A DNA stretch of 64,000 bases from Sphingomonas profundi (GTDB taxonomy: Bacteria > Pseudomonadota > Alphaproteobacteria > Sphingomonadales > Sphingomonadaceae): positions 2,852,001 through 2,916,000 of the forward strand of contig NZ_CP046535.1 in the NCBI RefSeq assembly GCF_009739515.1, in the 5' to 3' direction. The notes beneath the pieces are model-generated. The model was not told where the DNA came from. It made no database searches and was given only the letters and a program-made list of their open reading frames with translations. Below, piece after piece: positions 24,786 through 32,784 of this stretch; position 1 is the stretch's first letter, and each line of letters opens with the position of its first letter. The position numbers and the translations under genes are program-made.

Positions 24786-25219
24786 TCCGCCCTCGGCGTG
24801 TCGAGCGCGATCATGAGCGTCCCGAGCAGTTCGGTCGCGTGCGCCTCATCAAGCTCGATCGTGACGACCGGGCGGAACTCACGCATCGGCCCCGGATCGT
24901 CGCTCGCATAGGCCGTGACGGTGATGACCCCACCCTCGTAGCGAGCATCAGCGCTATAGCGAGTTGCGGGGCGTCGGATCGCATGGCGGATGCGACCAAG
25001 TTCGTCGTCAGCGGCCGATCGCCAATCCTCATGGCGGATCGCGAGCGGTATGAGGAAGTGGAGCGCCGCTGCGACTTCGGCCTCGTAGCGATGCGCGATG
25101 TCGAAGCCAACGCCGCGCATGAGCTGCCAAACCGGGTAGAGGCGATGTGGCGGCATACCGAGCACCTCGGCAAGCGCGGGCGACATCTCTTTCGGATAGG
25201 CGACGAGGCAATCGGACAT
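24782..25219 (-). CDS. Phage early protein of unknown function
   Basis: 145 residues starting MSDCLVAYPKEMSPALAEVL. Mainly helical N-terminal half (PHRLYPVWQLMRGVGFDIAH) and a beta-rich C-terminal half (GVITVTAYASDD, RPVVTIELDEAHATELLGT). I do not recognise a family. ATG 25219 is chosen because it begins the compositionally normal part and has a purine-rich AAAGGG upstream; a frame extending to 25870 is an antisense-style read through the primase gene. Its stop overlaps the next start by ATGA. Confidence 0.68.
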   Translation of the reverse strand: MSDCLVAYPKEMSPALAEVLGMPPHRLYPVWQLMRGVGFDIAHRYEAEVAAALHFLIPLAIRHEDWRSAADDELGRIRHAIRRPATRYSADARYEGGVITVTAYASDDPGPMREFRPVVTIELDEAHATELLGTLMIALDTPRAE

Positions 25220-25239
25220 GCGGAGGCCCTTTCTTCTGC

Positions 25240-27945
25240 TCAGCGGGAGGGGGTGGCGCCGGCGGCGCCGGGCTGCTGGAAGACCCAGCATTGAAGAATC
25301 TTGCCGTTGACCGAGTTGACCGGCTTGTTGGCGACGAACTTGCGCACCTTCGATGTCTTCAGGTGCTTCTTGAGATCGTTGATCGGCGGGATAGAAATAC
25401 GCCGGTCGGCGCAGCGCTGTTCGAATTCGACCAAGCTGACTGCGATCGTTGTTTTCGGATCTCGAGCGTGATTGATCGGGTGCGCCGGATTTTCGCCCTG
25501 ATTGAGCTCGATCCAGTCGAATTTCTCCCAGAACACCTGCACATCCGGATGATCGGCGTTGATCGCCAGCTGACGCTCGCACGCCATCGCCGTCGCGAAG
25601 TCCAAGGCCGCCGCGACGCGTTCGGCGCCGATCGGCAGCACGACGCACATTGCCTCGATCATCGCGAGCAGCTGCGCGTGGTTCTTCTCGAGCCGCTGGT
25701 TGCGGATCGCCGGCATCGCCTTCAGCGCTGCCTCGTGTCGCGCATAGGCCGCGTGAAAGACCTCCATCACCCTGGTCTCGCGGCGGATCGCGTGAAGGAT
25801 GAAGCCGCTGATGGTCTTGATCGGCCAGCGGTCGATACGCTGGGCGGCCATGCGCGTGGCCTCGGTCCACCCTTCCTTGTCGAAGTCGAGGTGCATGATG
25901 CGTTCGAGCATCGCCGGCGACGCATCGACCGGATGGTTCTGCTCGATGATGATGGCGCCGCGGAACGGTGGCTCGAAAGTCTCCATGCCACCGTTGGCGA
26001 GGCCACGGGAACGGACCGATCGGCCGTTATAGGCCGTCTTCAGCTCCTCCCACTCGAACTTGCGGGCATGGCTCGCATCCTTGTCGCGATCGCCTTCCAT
26101 GAGGACGACCGGCATGTTTGCGACCTTGCCGAGATTGCGGGCGAGCGCGGCGGCGGTTGCCTTCGCCGGATCGAACCCCTCATAATTGTCGCGACCGAGC
26201 AGTTTCCACAGGAACTCGATCAGGCTGGTCTTGCCGGTGCCTGGCAGCCCGGTGATCTCGAGAAAGCCCAGGCTGGATTGCTCGACGCGGATCTGTTCGG
26301 CGAACAGCGCACCGAACCAGAAGCCGAGAACGACCAGCCCCTTCGCCCTATAGGCCGTCCAGAAGTCGTCGAGCCAGCTCGTGTCGAGACGATCGGGATC
26401 GTAGTCGATCGCATCGAGGATGCGCTCCTCAGTGCGCAGCTTGACGGCGGCGGCCTTGCCGAAATCGAAGAAGCCGTCATCATTGACCTTGATGACGCGG
26501 CCATCCTTCACCGCGATGTCGCCGAGGATCCAGGCCTTGTGGGCGCGGCTGTAGCCGGTGAACTGGATCGGCTCGACGTCGCGGATGTGCACCATCTGGT
26601 GCGCCATGATTTTGTCGAGCTGGCCGGTGGTGCCGCGCCAATATGCCCCGGTGCCGATTGCCAGCAGCCGCTTCTTGAATTCCGCGCCGGCGGCAAGCGA
26701 GCTGGCAGAGAAGGGCCCCTTGGCTGACGGCCTGTCGGTAGGAAACTCGACCCTCAGATAATAGTCGGTCTCGTCCGTCGCCTCGTCGCGCTGCTTGTAG
26801 AGGGCGCGGAAGGTGCAGTTCGCGATGGCCTCGACCAGCCCCGCCTCGCGCGCGGCCATGTCGCGCTTCGTCTCGTAGGACAGCATCGCGATCTTGGAGT
26901 TTTCGGCATAGCCGGCGACGGTCTCGGCGATCTTGTTGGCGTTGAAACTCGCCCAATAGGTCTGGCCCTCGAAGGTGAAGTGGAAGCTGCCCCACTGCTT
27001 GCGCTGCCAGAGGAGGAAGGCCTTGTCAGTCGCGGTGTCCGCGATCATCACCTCGCCGTGCCAACGGCAGTCGGCGAGGTTTTCCGGTGCGAGCTTGTCG
27101 CGCAGATGCAGGTCGTTCCAGTCCAGCTTGGCGCCGAGATCCTCCTCGAGGCGCACCTGGGCCGCGGTCGCTTCCCAGCCAGCCTTGCGCGACTGCTTGA
27201 CGAATTTCCGGGTGTAGTAGGTTCCGGCCTGGCCGACATCGAGGGCCCAGACCAGAAGCGGCCCCTTCCCCGCGACTTCGCGCGCCGCGACGGCCTTGCG
27301 CAGCAGCCCGAGCTGAATCTCGGGATAATTGTTGCTGCTCATCAGCGACACGGCGATTATGCCGTTCTGGCGCAACGCCAGCGCGTCGAAGATGCCCTCG
27401 ACGAGCCAGAGCTCCTCCGCTCCGGCGAGACTTTCGATGGAGACGCCCGGCGGCATCCACCATTGGCCGCGCCAGCTCCTCTCGTAGGCGAAGCGTGCCT
27501 TTTTCGAGAAGCGGCCGGGTTGGTCGATCAGCCGTTCCCACCAGCTGCCACCGGGCAGGTCGAACCGGATCGTCGCGGTGCTGATGCGCCGGTCGGGGTC
27601 TTGATACCACTCCTGCGTGTAGGCGCCGCGCAAGCCCTGCAGGTCGATGCCGCGCTGGTGAACGAGATACGCATCGGCCGCGGCCGTCGGGTTCTCCGGG
27701 GTCGCCTTGTACCGCTTCGACCAGTCGTCAAATATTTCCGGGTAGCGGTCTTTGACCGCCTGATCCCAGCCGCATTTGTCAAGCCGGCCGCACTTCAGGA
27801 CGACCGGCTTCTCGGCGTGGGTGTAGACCTCCTTCTTGCCGCATCCGGGGCACTGGCCGCCGCGCAGCCATTGCCCGCTCTCGCGGAACTTGAAGTCCCG
27901 CTGCAGCAACTGGAGCACTTCACGCAGGATCTCGGGAGAATACAA
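25240..27945 (-). CDS. Phage primase-helicase (zinc finger, TOPRIM, P-loop ATPase)
   Basis: 901 residues, the replication protein of the phage. The N-terminus has a CHC2-like zinc finger (QCPGCGKKEVYTH, KCGRLDKCGW), then a TOPRIM primase core with LWLVEGIFDALAL near residue 182 and VWALDVG. A P-loop ATPase follows near residue 570 (ITGLPGTGKTSLIEFL) with VVLMEGDRDKD as probable Walker B. The combination resembles bifunctional primase-helicases of temperate phages, which prime and unwind at the phage origin. It is the first large gene of the minus-strand early operon. Confidence 0.88.
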   Translation of the reverse strand: MYSPEILREVLQLLQRDFKFRESGQWLRGGQCPGCGKKEVYTHAEKPVVLKCGRLDKCGWDQAVKDRYPEIFDDWSKRYKATPENPTAAADAYLVHQRGIDLQGLRGAYTQEWYQDPDRRISTATIRFDLPGGSWWERLIDQPGRFSKKARFAYERSWRGQWWMPPGVSIESLAGAEELWLVEGIFDALALRQNGIIAVSLMSSNNYPEIQLGLLRKAVAAREVAGKGPLLVWALDVGQAGTYYTRKFVKQSRKAGWEATAAQVRLEEDLGAKLDWNDLHLRDKLAPENLADCRWHGEVMIADTATDKAFLLWQRKQWGSFHFTFEGQTYWASFNANKIAETVAGYAENSKIAMLSYETKRDMAAREAGLVEAIANCTFRALYKQRDEATDETDYYLRVEFPTDRPSAKGPFSASSLAAGAEFKKRLLAIGTGAYWRGTTGQLDKIMAHQMVHIRDVEPIQFTGYSRAHKAWILGDIAVKDGRVIKVNDDGFFDFGKAAAVKLRTEERILDAIDYDPDRLDTSWLDDFWTAYRAKGLVVLGFWFGALFAEQIRVEQSSLGFLEITGLPGTGKTSLIEFLWKLLGRDNYEGFDPAKATAAALARNLGKVANMPVVLMEGDRDKDASHARKFEWEELKTAYNGRSVRSRGLANGGMETFEPPFRGAIIIEQNHPVDASPAMLERIMHLDFDKEGWTEATRMAAQRIDRWPIKTISGFILHAIRRETRVMEVFHAAYARHEAALKAMPAIRNQRLEKNHAQLLAMIEAMCVVLPIGAERVAAALDFATAMACERQLAINADHPDVQVFWEKFDWIELNQGENPAHPINHARDPKTTIAVSLVEFEQRCADRRISIPPINDLKKHLKTSKVRKFVANKPVNSVNGKILQCWVFQQPGAAGATPSR

Positions 27946-28106
27946 CGGCAGTCCTTCGGGCAGCAGAAAGCCGCTCCCGGAAGCAAGGCGACCGGGTTCG
28001 GCAGGGGTTCGGCAAGGGTGGCGATCGGCTGGCGGCGCGAGCGCCGCGCTGGTCAGATCGCGATCAGATCAGGATCTCGCGGGCGGGCAGCGGCACCTCC
28101 TCGGCA

Positions 28107-28556
28107 TCAATCGCCCTCCCGCAGCATGGAGAGCGTGTTGGTGATCGCGCCGACGGCCTCCTCGCCTTCCAGGCGCGCGCGGGCGCGCTCGTCAGCCGTG
28201 GCGCCGGGCTGCGAGGCCCTGATGATGGCGGCGATCGCCTCGCCGCTTTCCTTGGCCACCATGGCCGTCGCCGCCAGGAGCTCGGCCTGATCGCCCCGAG
28301 CCGCCGCAGTCGCAATGTCGAGCCGGAGCTGGTAGCACTCCAGCAGCGGCGCCGCCTGCCCGCCAGCAGCACGGTAGGCGGCGTCGAGACGCAGCGCATC
28401 CTCGAGCGGAATGCGCGCCGTCGTGTCGGGATCGCTCCAATTGCGGACGGTGCGCTCGGCCTGACCGACAACCGACGCGGCGCCATCCCAGCCGAGCAGG
28501 CCGGCTATGCGCGTGATCGCGAGATCGAAGCTGAGCGGAGCGCGGAGCTTGGTCAT
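28107..28556 (-). CDS. Phage regulatory protein (CII-like position)
   Basis: 149 residues beginning MTKLRAPLSFDLAITRIAGL. A helix-turn-helix-like segment (AASVVGQAERTVRNWSDPDT) is followed by long Ala-rich helices that could oligomerise. Its place just after the Cro-like gene and before the replication gene corresponds to lambda cII, but sequence identity to CII is not evident. It overlaps the Cro-like gene by four bases (ATGA). Confidence 0.72.
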   Translation of the reverse strand: MTKLRAPLSFDLAITRIAGLLGWDGAASVVGQAERTVRNWSDPDTTARIPLEDALRLDAAYRAAGGQAAPLLECYQLRLDIATAAARGDQAELLAATAMVAKESGEAIAAIIRASQPGATADERARARLEGEEAVGAITNTLSMLREGD

Positions 28557-28867
28557 GCCTCTGCGACTGCTTGCGAAATCCGGCGTCGACCGCACGAGAC
28601 GGCCGGCGCTGATGGCGATACATCGGGCAGCGAGGGGAGCATGGCGCCATGCTCGAGAGGGTAGATGTCAGGGCGAAGCAGATGACGAGAAACGCCGGTT
28701 GCGGCTTCGACAGGAAGAACATGCTCTGCCGGGAGCCGCTTGCTGCTTTGTAGCCACTTCCACACGGTAGGCTGCGCCTTCTCGCAAATCCGCGCGAGCG
28801 CCGACTGCCCGCCGGCTAGCTCAGCCGCGCGACGGAGTGCTTCGTAGGGGGTTGCTGCGCCGCTCAT
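28553..28867 (-). CDS. Cro/YdaS-type helix-turn-helix repressor
   Basis: 104 residues. The N-terminal half, PYEALRRAAELAGGQSALAR and VWKWLQSSKRLPAEHVLPVE, is a YdaS/Cro-like domain (Q-S-A-L-A-R ... V-W-K-W ... P-A-E-H). These small proteins act as Cro in lambdoid phages, repressing the lysogeny promoter during lytic growth. It is the first gene of the leftward early operon, divergent from the CI-like repressor across an 85-bp operator region. Confidence 0.85.
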   Translation of the reverse strand: MSGAATPYEALRRAAELAGGQSALARICEKAQPTVWKWLQSSKRLPAEHVLPVEAATGVSRHLLRPDIYPLEHGAMLPSLPDVSPSAPAVSCGRRRISQAVAEA

Positions 28868-28952
28868 GACGCTGGGGTATTTCCAAAGCTATAGGTTCGT
28901 CAACCCCAATTGCTAAGTGGCTAGCTATTACCATGACTATAGGGTCGCCGGC
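28868..28952. promoter_or_regulatory. Lysogeny switch: divergent promoter/operator region
   Basis: 85 bp between the Cro-like and CI-like starts. Two direct copies of CTATAGG(T/G)TCG lie at 28889-28899 and 28937-28947, 48 bp apart, one next to each gene. On the minus strand TTAGCA (28916-28911) and TATAGC (28893-28888), 17 bp apart, make a promoter for the early operon whose -10 box overlaps the first operator copy. Confidence 0.6.
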
Positions 28953-29612
28953 ATGAGGGTAGGCGAACGCGTTCTGGAACGGCTTTCCGCAGCCGGCATG
29001 TCGCAAGCTGAACTCGCGCGCCGGATCGGATTGGCGCAACCGACGATCAATAACCTCATCCGCCGGAACAAGGTTGGGACGAAACATCTCCATCGGATTG
29101 CGCGGGAGCTCGGCACAACCCCCGAGTATCTCACGGGCGAGACCGACGATCCCGCCGAAGGCGCACTGCCGGTTCCCACCGCCGACCTCGTCGCAGAGCA
29201 AGTCGGCGCTATCATGGTGCCGATGCTCGACCTGAGATTCGGTATGGGCGGCGGCAACGTTGTCGACGCGCACTCGATCATCGATCGCATTCCCTTTCCG
29301 CGTGATTGGCTGCTGTCGCGCATCGAGGGCAAACCCGAGCAGGTTATGATCATCACGGGGGAAGGCGACTCCATGGAGCCTACGATCCGGTCAGGAGACG
29401 CCCTTCTCGTCGACCAAGCGCAGCGGACGGTGCGCCAGCAGGATCAGATCTGGGCGATCGGCCTGCACGACGTCGGCATGGTGAAGCGGCTGCGCCGACG
29501 TAAAGGCGGTTACGAAATCATCAGCGACAATCCCGCCGTGCCGGCCGATCGCGCTGATGACGGCGAGATGGAGGTGGTTGGTCGGGTGATCTGGATCGGG
29601 CGGTGGCAATAG
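28953..29612 (+). CDS. CI-like phage repressor (HTH plus S24/LexA peptidase domain)
   Basis: 219 residues. N-terminal XRE-type HTH (RVLERLSAAGMSQAELARRI, LAQPTINNLIRRN), then a LexA/S24 self-cleavage domain with the catalytic Ser in GEGDSMEPTIRSGDALLVD and the Lys in DVGMVKRLRRR. Such repressors keep the prophage silent and are inactivated by RecA-stimulated self-cleavage in the SOS response. ATG 28953 with AGGG 8 nt upstream is preferred to an in-frame GTG at 28917 that would run through the operator. Divergent from the Cro-like gene. Confidence 0.93.
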   Translation: MRVGERVLERLSAAGMSQAELARRIGLAQPTINNLIRRNKVGTKHLHRIARELGTTPEYLTGETDDPAEGALPVPTADLVAEQVGAIMVPMLDLRFGMGGGNVVDAHSIIDRIPFPRDWLLSRIEGKPEQVMIITGEGDSMEPTIRSGDALLVDQAQRTVRQQDQIWAIGLHDVGMVKRLRRRKGGYEIISDNPAVPADRADDGEMEVVGRVIWIGRWQ

Positions 29613-29621
29613 TCGTCACCA

Positions 29622-29655
29622 GGGCTCTACCCACGGCCTGACGTGAGTAGAGCCC
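29622..29655. terminator. Possible bidirectional terminator between CI and the secreted protein
   Basis: GGGCTCTAC (29622-29630) and GTAGAGCCC (29647-29655) form a perfect 9-bp stem with a 16-nt loop between two converging genes. No T run is present, so it is only a candidate. Confidence 0.45.
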
Positions 29656-29687
29656 AAGTAACTAGGCGTTCTCCAAGCCCGATCGAT

Positions 29688-30203
29688 TTAGGCGCCAGGG
29701 ATCGGAACTGCCGTGAAGGCGGTGACGATCTGGCCAGAGGTCATTATGGCCGAGCGGCCGGAGATGAACATCGAACCAAGCAAGGCGGCGACAGTATTGC
29801 CCCTCCCCTCTTGGCGGTGTTTACCTTTCAAGGCGTATTGCTGACCACGAACGGTCACGGTGTTGAAGGTCATCTCGAACTTCGCCGATTTGCCCCCGAT
29901 CCCTTTCCCGGTGCGCCAAGTGATCGTACCCTTCACTGGTGCCCCACGCGGTATGATGACAACGCCGTTGTAGGTTACGTCAGTCGCGACCTGGAGCATG
30001 TAGGAGTCGCCCTCTTTCATCTTGATCGACGAAATCTCCTCCGTCGGCGTGACCTGGATGATTGTGTCCATCGGTAGCGTCGCCGGAGTTGGCGCCGAGA
30101 TGCTGGGAGCCGTAGCCGGCGCCACTGCTGGCATTTGCTGCGCACCCGCAGACATACCTACGAGGGCCAGCGCAATCGCTGGCAAAGTGCTTTGAGCCTT
30201 CAT
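29688..30203 (-). CDS. Secreted protein of unknown function (prophage accessory gene)
   Basis: 171 residues. The start MKAQSTLPAIALALVGMSAGAQ is a Sec signal peptide, then a Pro/Ala/Thr linker, then a beta-rich domain: VTPTEEISSIKMKEGDSYML, VIIPRGAPVKGTITWRTGKG, FEMTFNTVTVRGQQYALKGK. The G-x-x-I-P-x-G-x-x-V-x-G pattern recalls the VirB10/SAF-like beta fold, but I cannot name a function. It is transcribed toward CI, against the accessory genes to its right. Expression from the prophage would place the product in the periplasm, so it could be a lysogenic-conversion factor. Confidence 0.78.
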   Translation of the reverse strand: MKAQSTLPAIALALVGMSAGAQQMPAVAPATAPSISAPTPATLPMDTIIQVTPTEEISSIKMKEGDSYMLQVATDVTYNGVVIIPRGAPVKGTITWRTGKGIGGKSAKFEMTFNTVTVRGQQYALKGKHRQEGRGNTVAALLGSMFISGRSAIMTSGQIVTAFTAVPIPGA

Positions 30204-30395
30204 GTATCGTCCCCTGCGCCTCCCTGAATTGAGGCAATCGCAAGGACCGCAATATGGCTGATTCTGTCAAGTTGTCGGTCCGGCCGCCGGATCTTGGTAG
30301 TGACTGGCACGAACGTGACGAGGTGGGTATCGTGGGGGTACTACACAGCTGACGGCACCGTCAAAGCGTCGCTTATCCGCTCGTTCTGGCCGACA

Positions 30396-30418
30396 ACGGC
30401 GGAGGGTTCCTCCGCCGT
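30396..30418. repeat. GGAGG-NNN-CCTCC hairpin, copy 1
   Basis: ACGGCGGAGG-GTT-CCTCCGCCGT, a perfect 10-bp stem with a 3-nt loop, in the 300-bp gap 30204-30503 between the secreted-protein gene and the DUF2971 gene. The rest of the gap holds presumed divergent promoters that I cannot pin down. Confidence 0.75.
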
Positions 30419-30503
30419 GCATCACCGAAACGTATCGTGGGCAGTCCACCTGCTTTTCAGCGGGGATGGATAACGGCCACGGACTGTGCGATCCCTCGCG
30501 CGC

Positions 30504-31490
30504 ATGGCTGAACTCGACCCCCACTCCGACGACTATGCTGCCTTGCACTACTGCCTCTTCCAGTATGCGGCTGAAGCGGTGGCGAGCCTCCAAGAACCCG
30601 GACGCTTTGCGCATTACACGAGCGCGGCGGTCGTCATGGACATCATCCAGAGTGAGCCGCTACGCCGTTCGCTTTGGCTTCGCAACGCGACCGAAATGAA
30701 TGATTTCTCTGAGATCGAATTCGGGCTCGATTGTTTGGAGGAGACGCTCAAGGACCAAATCATAGGAGACAAGTTCAAGAAGGCGGTCCAGCAGATTGAC
30801 GAACGGATGCTAAATTGGATCTCCTCGGCCCTAATTGCGGAAGCTCCGCGCATCAAGGCGAACACGTACCTCCTCAGCCTAGCCCAACATGACATCCGGG
30901 AGCAGCGAAACGGCATTTTGAGCATGTGGCGCGCTTACGGAGGTGACGCAAACGTCTGCCTGATCCTCAAGCCAGGCCCGTTCGTCACCGAGCAAACCGC
31001 TTATGACGTAAGCCTTCATCCAGTCTCATACGGTGGCCTCCGAGATTTTCGAGACGAGTTCTCTCAGATGTGCGACCGCCTGATTGAGCGCGTGGATGAC
31101 TTGAGGGCAATCGATCCTGACGTGGTTTGGTTCAACATCAAGCGCGCTATCGACTTCATGGTGCTGTCCACTAAGCATCCCAGCTTCATTGAGGAGAAGG
31201 AATGGAGGGTCATTTACAGGCCTCCCGATCCACCTGCTGTTCCTGATGTTCCAAGCAAGATCGTTTGCGTAAATGGCATCGTGCAGAAGGTGTTTTACCT
31301 GCCAATGGTCAACATACCGGACCAGGGGGTAAACGGTGCTGACCTGCACGAAGTATTGGATCGCATCATAATAGGACCGACGCCGAACCCACCGCTCGTG
31401 ATAAACGCGTTCGTGGAACTGCTGCGCCAGGCAGGAATAGAAGATGCGGCACGTAGGGTCGTTTATTGCGACGTTCCGTTACGGCGATAG
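30504..31490 (+). CDS. DUF2971-domain protein (prophage accessory gene)
   Basis: 328 residues. The diagnostic DUF2971 start FAHYTSAAVVMDIIQ followed by LWLRNATEMNDFSEIEFG, the central GILSMWRAYGGDAN and the late EEKEWRVIYR are all present. The family is widespread in mobile elements and is often seen in phage-defence neighbourhoods; its biochemical activity is unknown. The start is uncertain: ATG 30504 is given, but a GTG at 30486 is in frame, and neither has a clear Shine-Dalgarno. GC content is visibly lower than in flanking phage genes, which fits recent acquisition. Confidence 0.82.
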   Translation: MAELDPHSDDYAALHYCLFQYAAEAVASLQEPGRFAHYTSAAVVMDIIQSEPLRRSLWLRNATEMNDFSEIEFGLDCLEETLKDQIIGDKFKKAVQQIDERMLNWISSALIAEAPRIKANTYLLSLAQHDIREQRNGILSMWRAYGGDANVCLILKPGPFVTEQTAYDVSLHPVSYGGLRDFRDEFSQMCDRLIERVDDLRAIDPDVVWFNIKRAIDFMVLSTKHPSFIEEKEWRVIYRPPDPPAVPDVPSKIVCVNGIVQKVFYLPMVNIPDQGVNGADLHEVLDRIIIGPTPNPPLVINAFVELLRQAGIEDAARRVVYCDVPLRR

Positions 31491-31570
31491 CAGCTCGACC
31501 GTTGTGCCTGCGGGTACCGAGCTGACAAATTGTGCGTATGGTAGCAGCCAAGTGAGACAGCTTTCGGTGC

Positions 31571-31597
31571 CGGCAGCGGAGGGCTCCTCCGCCGTTG
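31571..31597. repeat. GGAGG-NNN-CCTCC hairpin, copy 2
   Basis: GCGGAGG-GCT-CCTCCGC core (31576-31592) with partly paired outer flanks, 80 bp after the DUF2971 stop and 90 bp before the NUDIX start. Same design as the copies at 30396 and 60548. Confidence 0.7.
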
Positions 31598-31685
31598 TCC
31601 GCGTTTTAGCTGATTGGCAAAGCCATACTGTCGTGCGGGAGTTATCTAGAGTATGGCGATCCATCATTCGTTCGGACCTTGATCG

Positions 31686-32126
31686 TTGACTAAGCAGTCT
31701 GCCGCCATTCCATATCGGATTGATGATCGAGGCCGTATTACGGTACTACTCATCACCTCTCGCACAAAGCACCGGTGGATCATCCCAAAGGGCAAGGTTG
31801 GCCGTGCGATGGAGCCTCGAGCGTCGGCTGGCCGAGAAGCTTTCGAAGAAGCCGGCGTGATGGGCCGCCTCGGTCGTGTTCCTGTGGGATCGTATCGGCA
31901 GCTGGCTCATAACGCTCCTGGCGATGCCGTTAGCATTGAGGTTCAAGCTTTCCCCCTCGAAGTGACAGATGAACTGCCGGTATGGCTCGAGATGGAGCAA
32001 CGTGAGCGGCGCTGGTTCTCCATCGAGGAAGCAAGGCAGATCGTGCAAGATAGAGAGATCTCCGCGCTCCTAGAGTGTTTCGTCGAGTATCTAGTCAGCT
32101 CTCGACGATCGGCCGCGGACGCCTGA
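31686..32126 (+). CDS. NUDIX hydrolase (prophage accessory gene)
   Basis: 146 residues from a TTG start (31686). The NUDIX box is recognisable in PKGKVGRAMEPRASAGREAF followed by EEAGV: the R-E-x-x-x-E-E-x-G-V core is intact, while the upstream Glu position is Met. The surrounding IPYRIDDRGRITVLLIT and KHRWIIPKG fit the family of small alphaproteobacterial NUDIX proteins. NUDIX enzymes cleave nucleoside diphosphates linked to another moiety; the substrate is unknown. It follows the DUF2971 gene in the same direction and has a similar lower GC content, so both may be one acquired unit. Confidence 0.85.
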   Translation: MTKQSAAIPYRIDDRGRITVLLITSRTKHRWIIPKGKVGRAMEPRASAGREAFEEAGVMGRLGRVPVGSYRQLAHNAPGDAVSIEVQAFPLEVTDELPVWLEMEQRERRWFSIEEARQIVQDREISALLECFVEYLVSSRRSAADA

Positions 32127-32225
32127 TCCTACGGTTCGCGGCTATCCGGTTCAGTGGCACCGCGGTTTCGATTTGTTGAGTCGGCGGCTGTAGCGCGCGA
32201 CCCGCATTCCCCCTATGTTCCGGAC

Positions 32226-32588
32226 ATGTCGGGGAGTTCTGCAGCGCCACCCCGTCGGGATGAGGCGTTGGCCTACATCGTCGAGCGTATCGTGCGGTCG
32301 GGCACCAGCCCGTCCAACGAAGAGATCGGTCGTAAGCTCGGCGTCAGCAAGCAGCGTGCGAAGCAGCTCGTCGACGAACTGCTGGAGCGCAGGGTGATCG
32401 AGAAGACGCCCGGATCGCAGCGCAACCTGCAGGTGCGCGACGTCGCACAATGCCGCCTTATCATCGTCGCGCGCCTGCGCGAGCTTGGTTTGATCGTAGC
32501 CGATCCACTCGGGAAGCTGCAGCAGCCCTTTACGCAAGAACAGCTGCCGATCCTTCCTCCGTTCGAGCATCTACCCGACAACAATTAG
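32226..32588 (+). CDS. Winged-helix DNA-binding protein
   Basis: 120 residues. A winged-helix domain is visible (EALAYIVERIVRSGTSPSNE, EIGRKLGVSKQRAKQLVDEL, LLERRVIEKTPGSQRNL), similar to LexA/MarR-type N-terminal domains. ATG 32226 begins the conserved part; an earlier in-frame ATG at 32154 has no such support. First gene of the rightward cluster leading to DUF3164 and packaging genes, so it may regulate the switch to late transcription. Confidence 0.7.
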   Translation: MSGSSAAPPRRDEALAYIVERIVRSGTSPSNEEIGRKLGVSKQRAKQLVDELLERRVIEKTPGSQRNLQVRDVAQCRLIIVARLRELGLIVADPLGKLQQPFTQEQLPILPPFEHLPDNN

Positions 32589-32598
32589 TCGGGGTGGC

Positions 32599-32784
32599 AT
32601 GGTCAATTTCGCTAAATCACGGGCCGACATCGAAGCGATGCCGGGCGATCTCGTCGCCGTGCCGAAGGCCCAGCTATTCGAGCTGCTCGAGAAGGCGGAG
32701 ATCGGGCAGAACGCCGAGCGCCTCTTGAGCAGCATCGAGACGATCGCCGGCATCGGTGCCGGTTCGATGCGAGCGGCGGCATGA
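32599..32784 (+). CDS. Small phage protein of unknown function
   Basis: 61 residues, mainly one helical region (AVPKAQLFELLEKAEIGQNA). No family recognised. Its stop overlaps the start of the DUF3164 gene by four bases (ATGA), which supports translation. Confidence 0.6.
   Translation: MVNFAKSRADIEAMPGDLVAVPKAQLFELLEKAEIGQNAERLLSSIETIAGIGAGSMRAAA

Noticed and set aside
29643-30077. 144-codon plus-strand frame after CI
   Set aside because: Opposite to a gene with a clear signal peptide and beta-domain pattern; no family signal.
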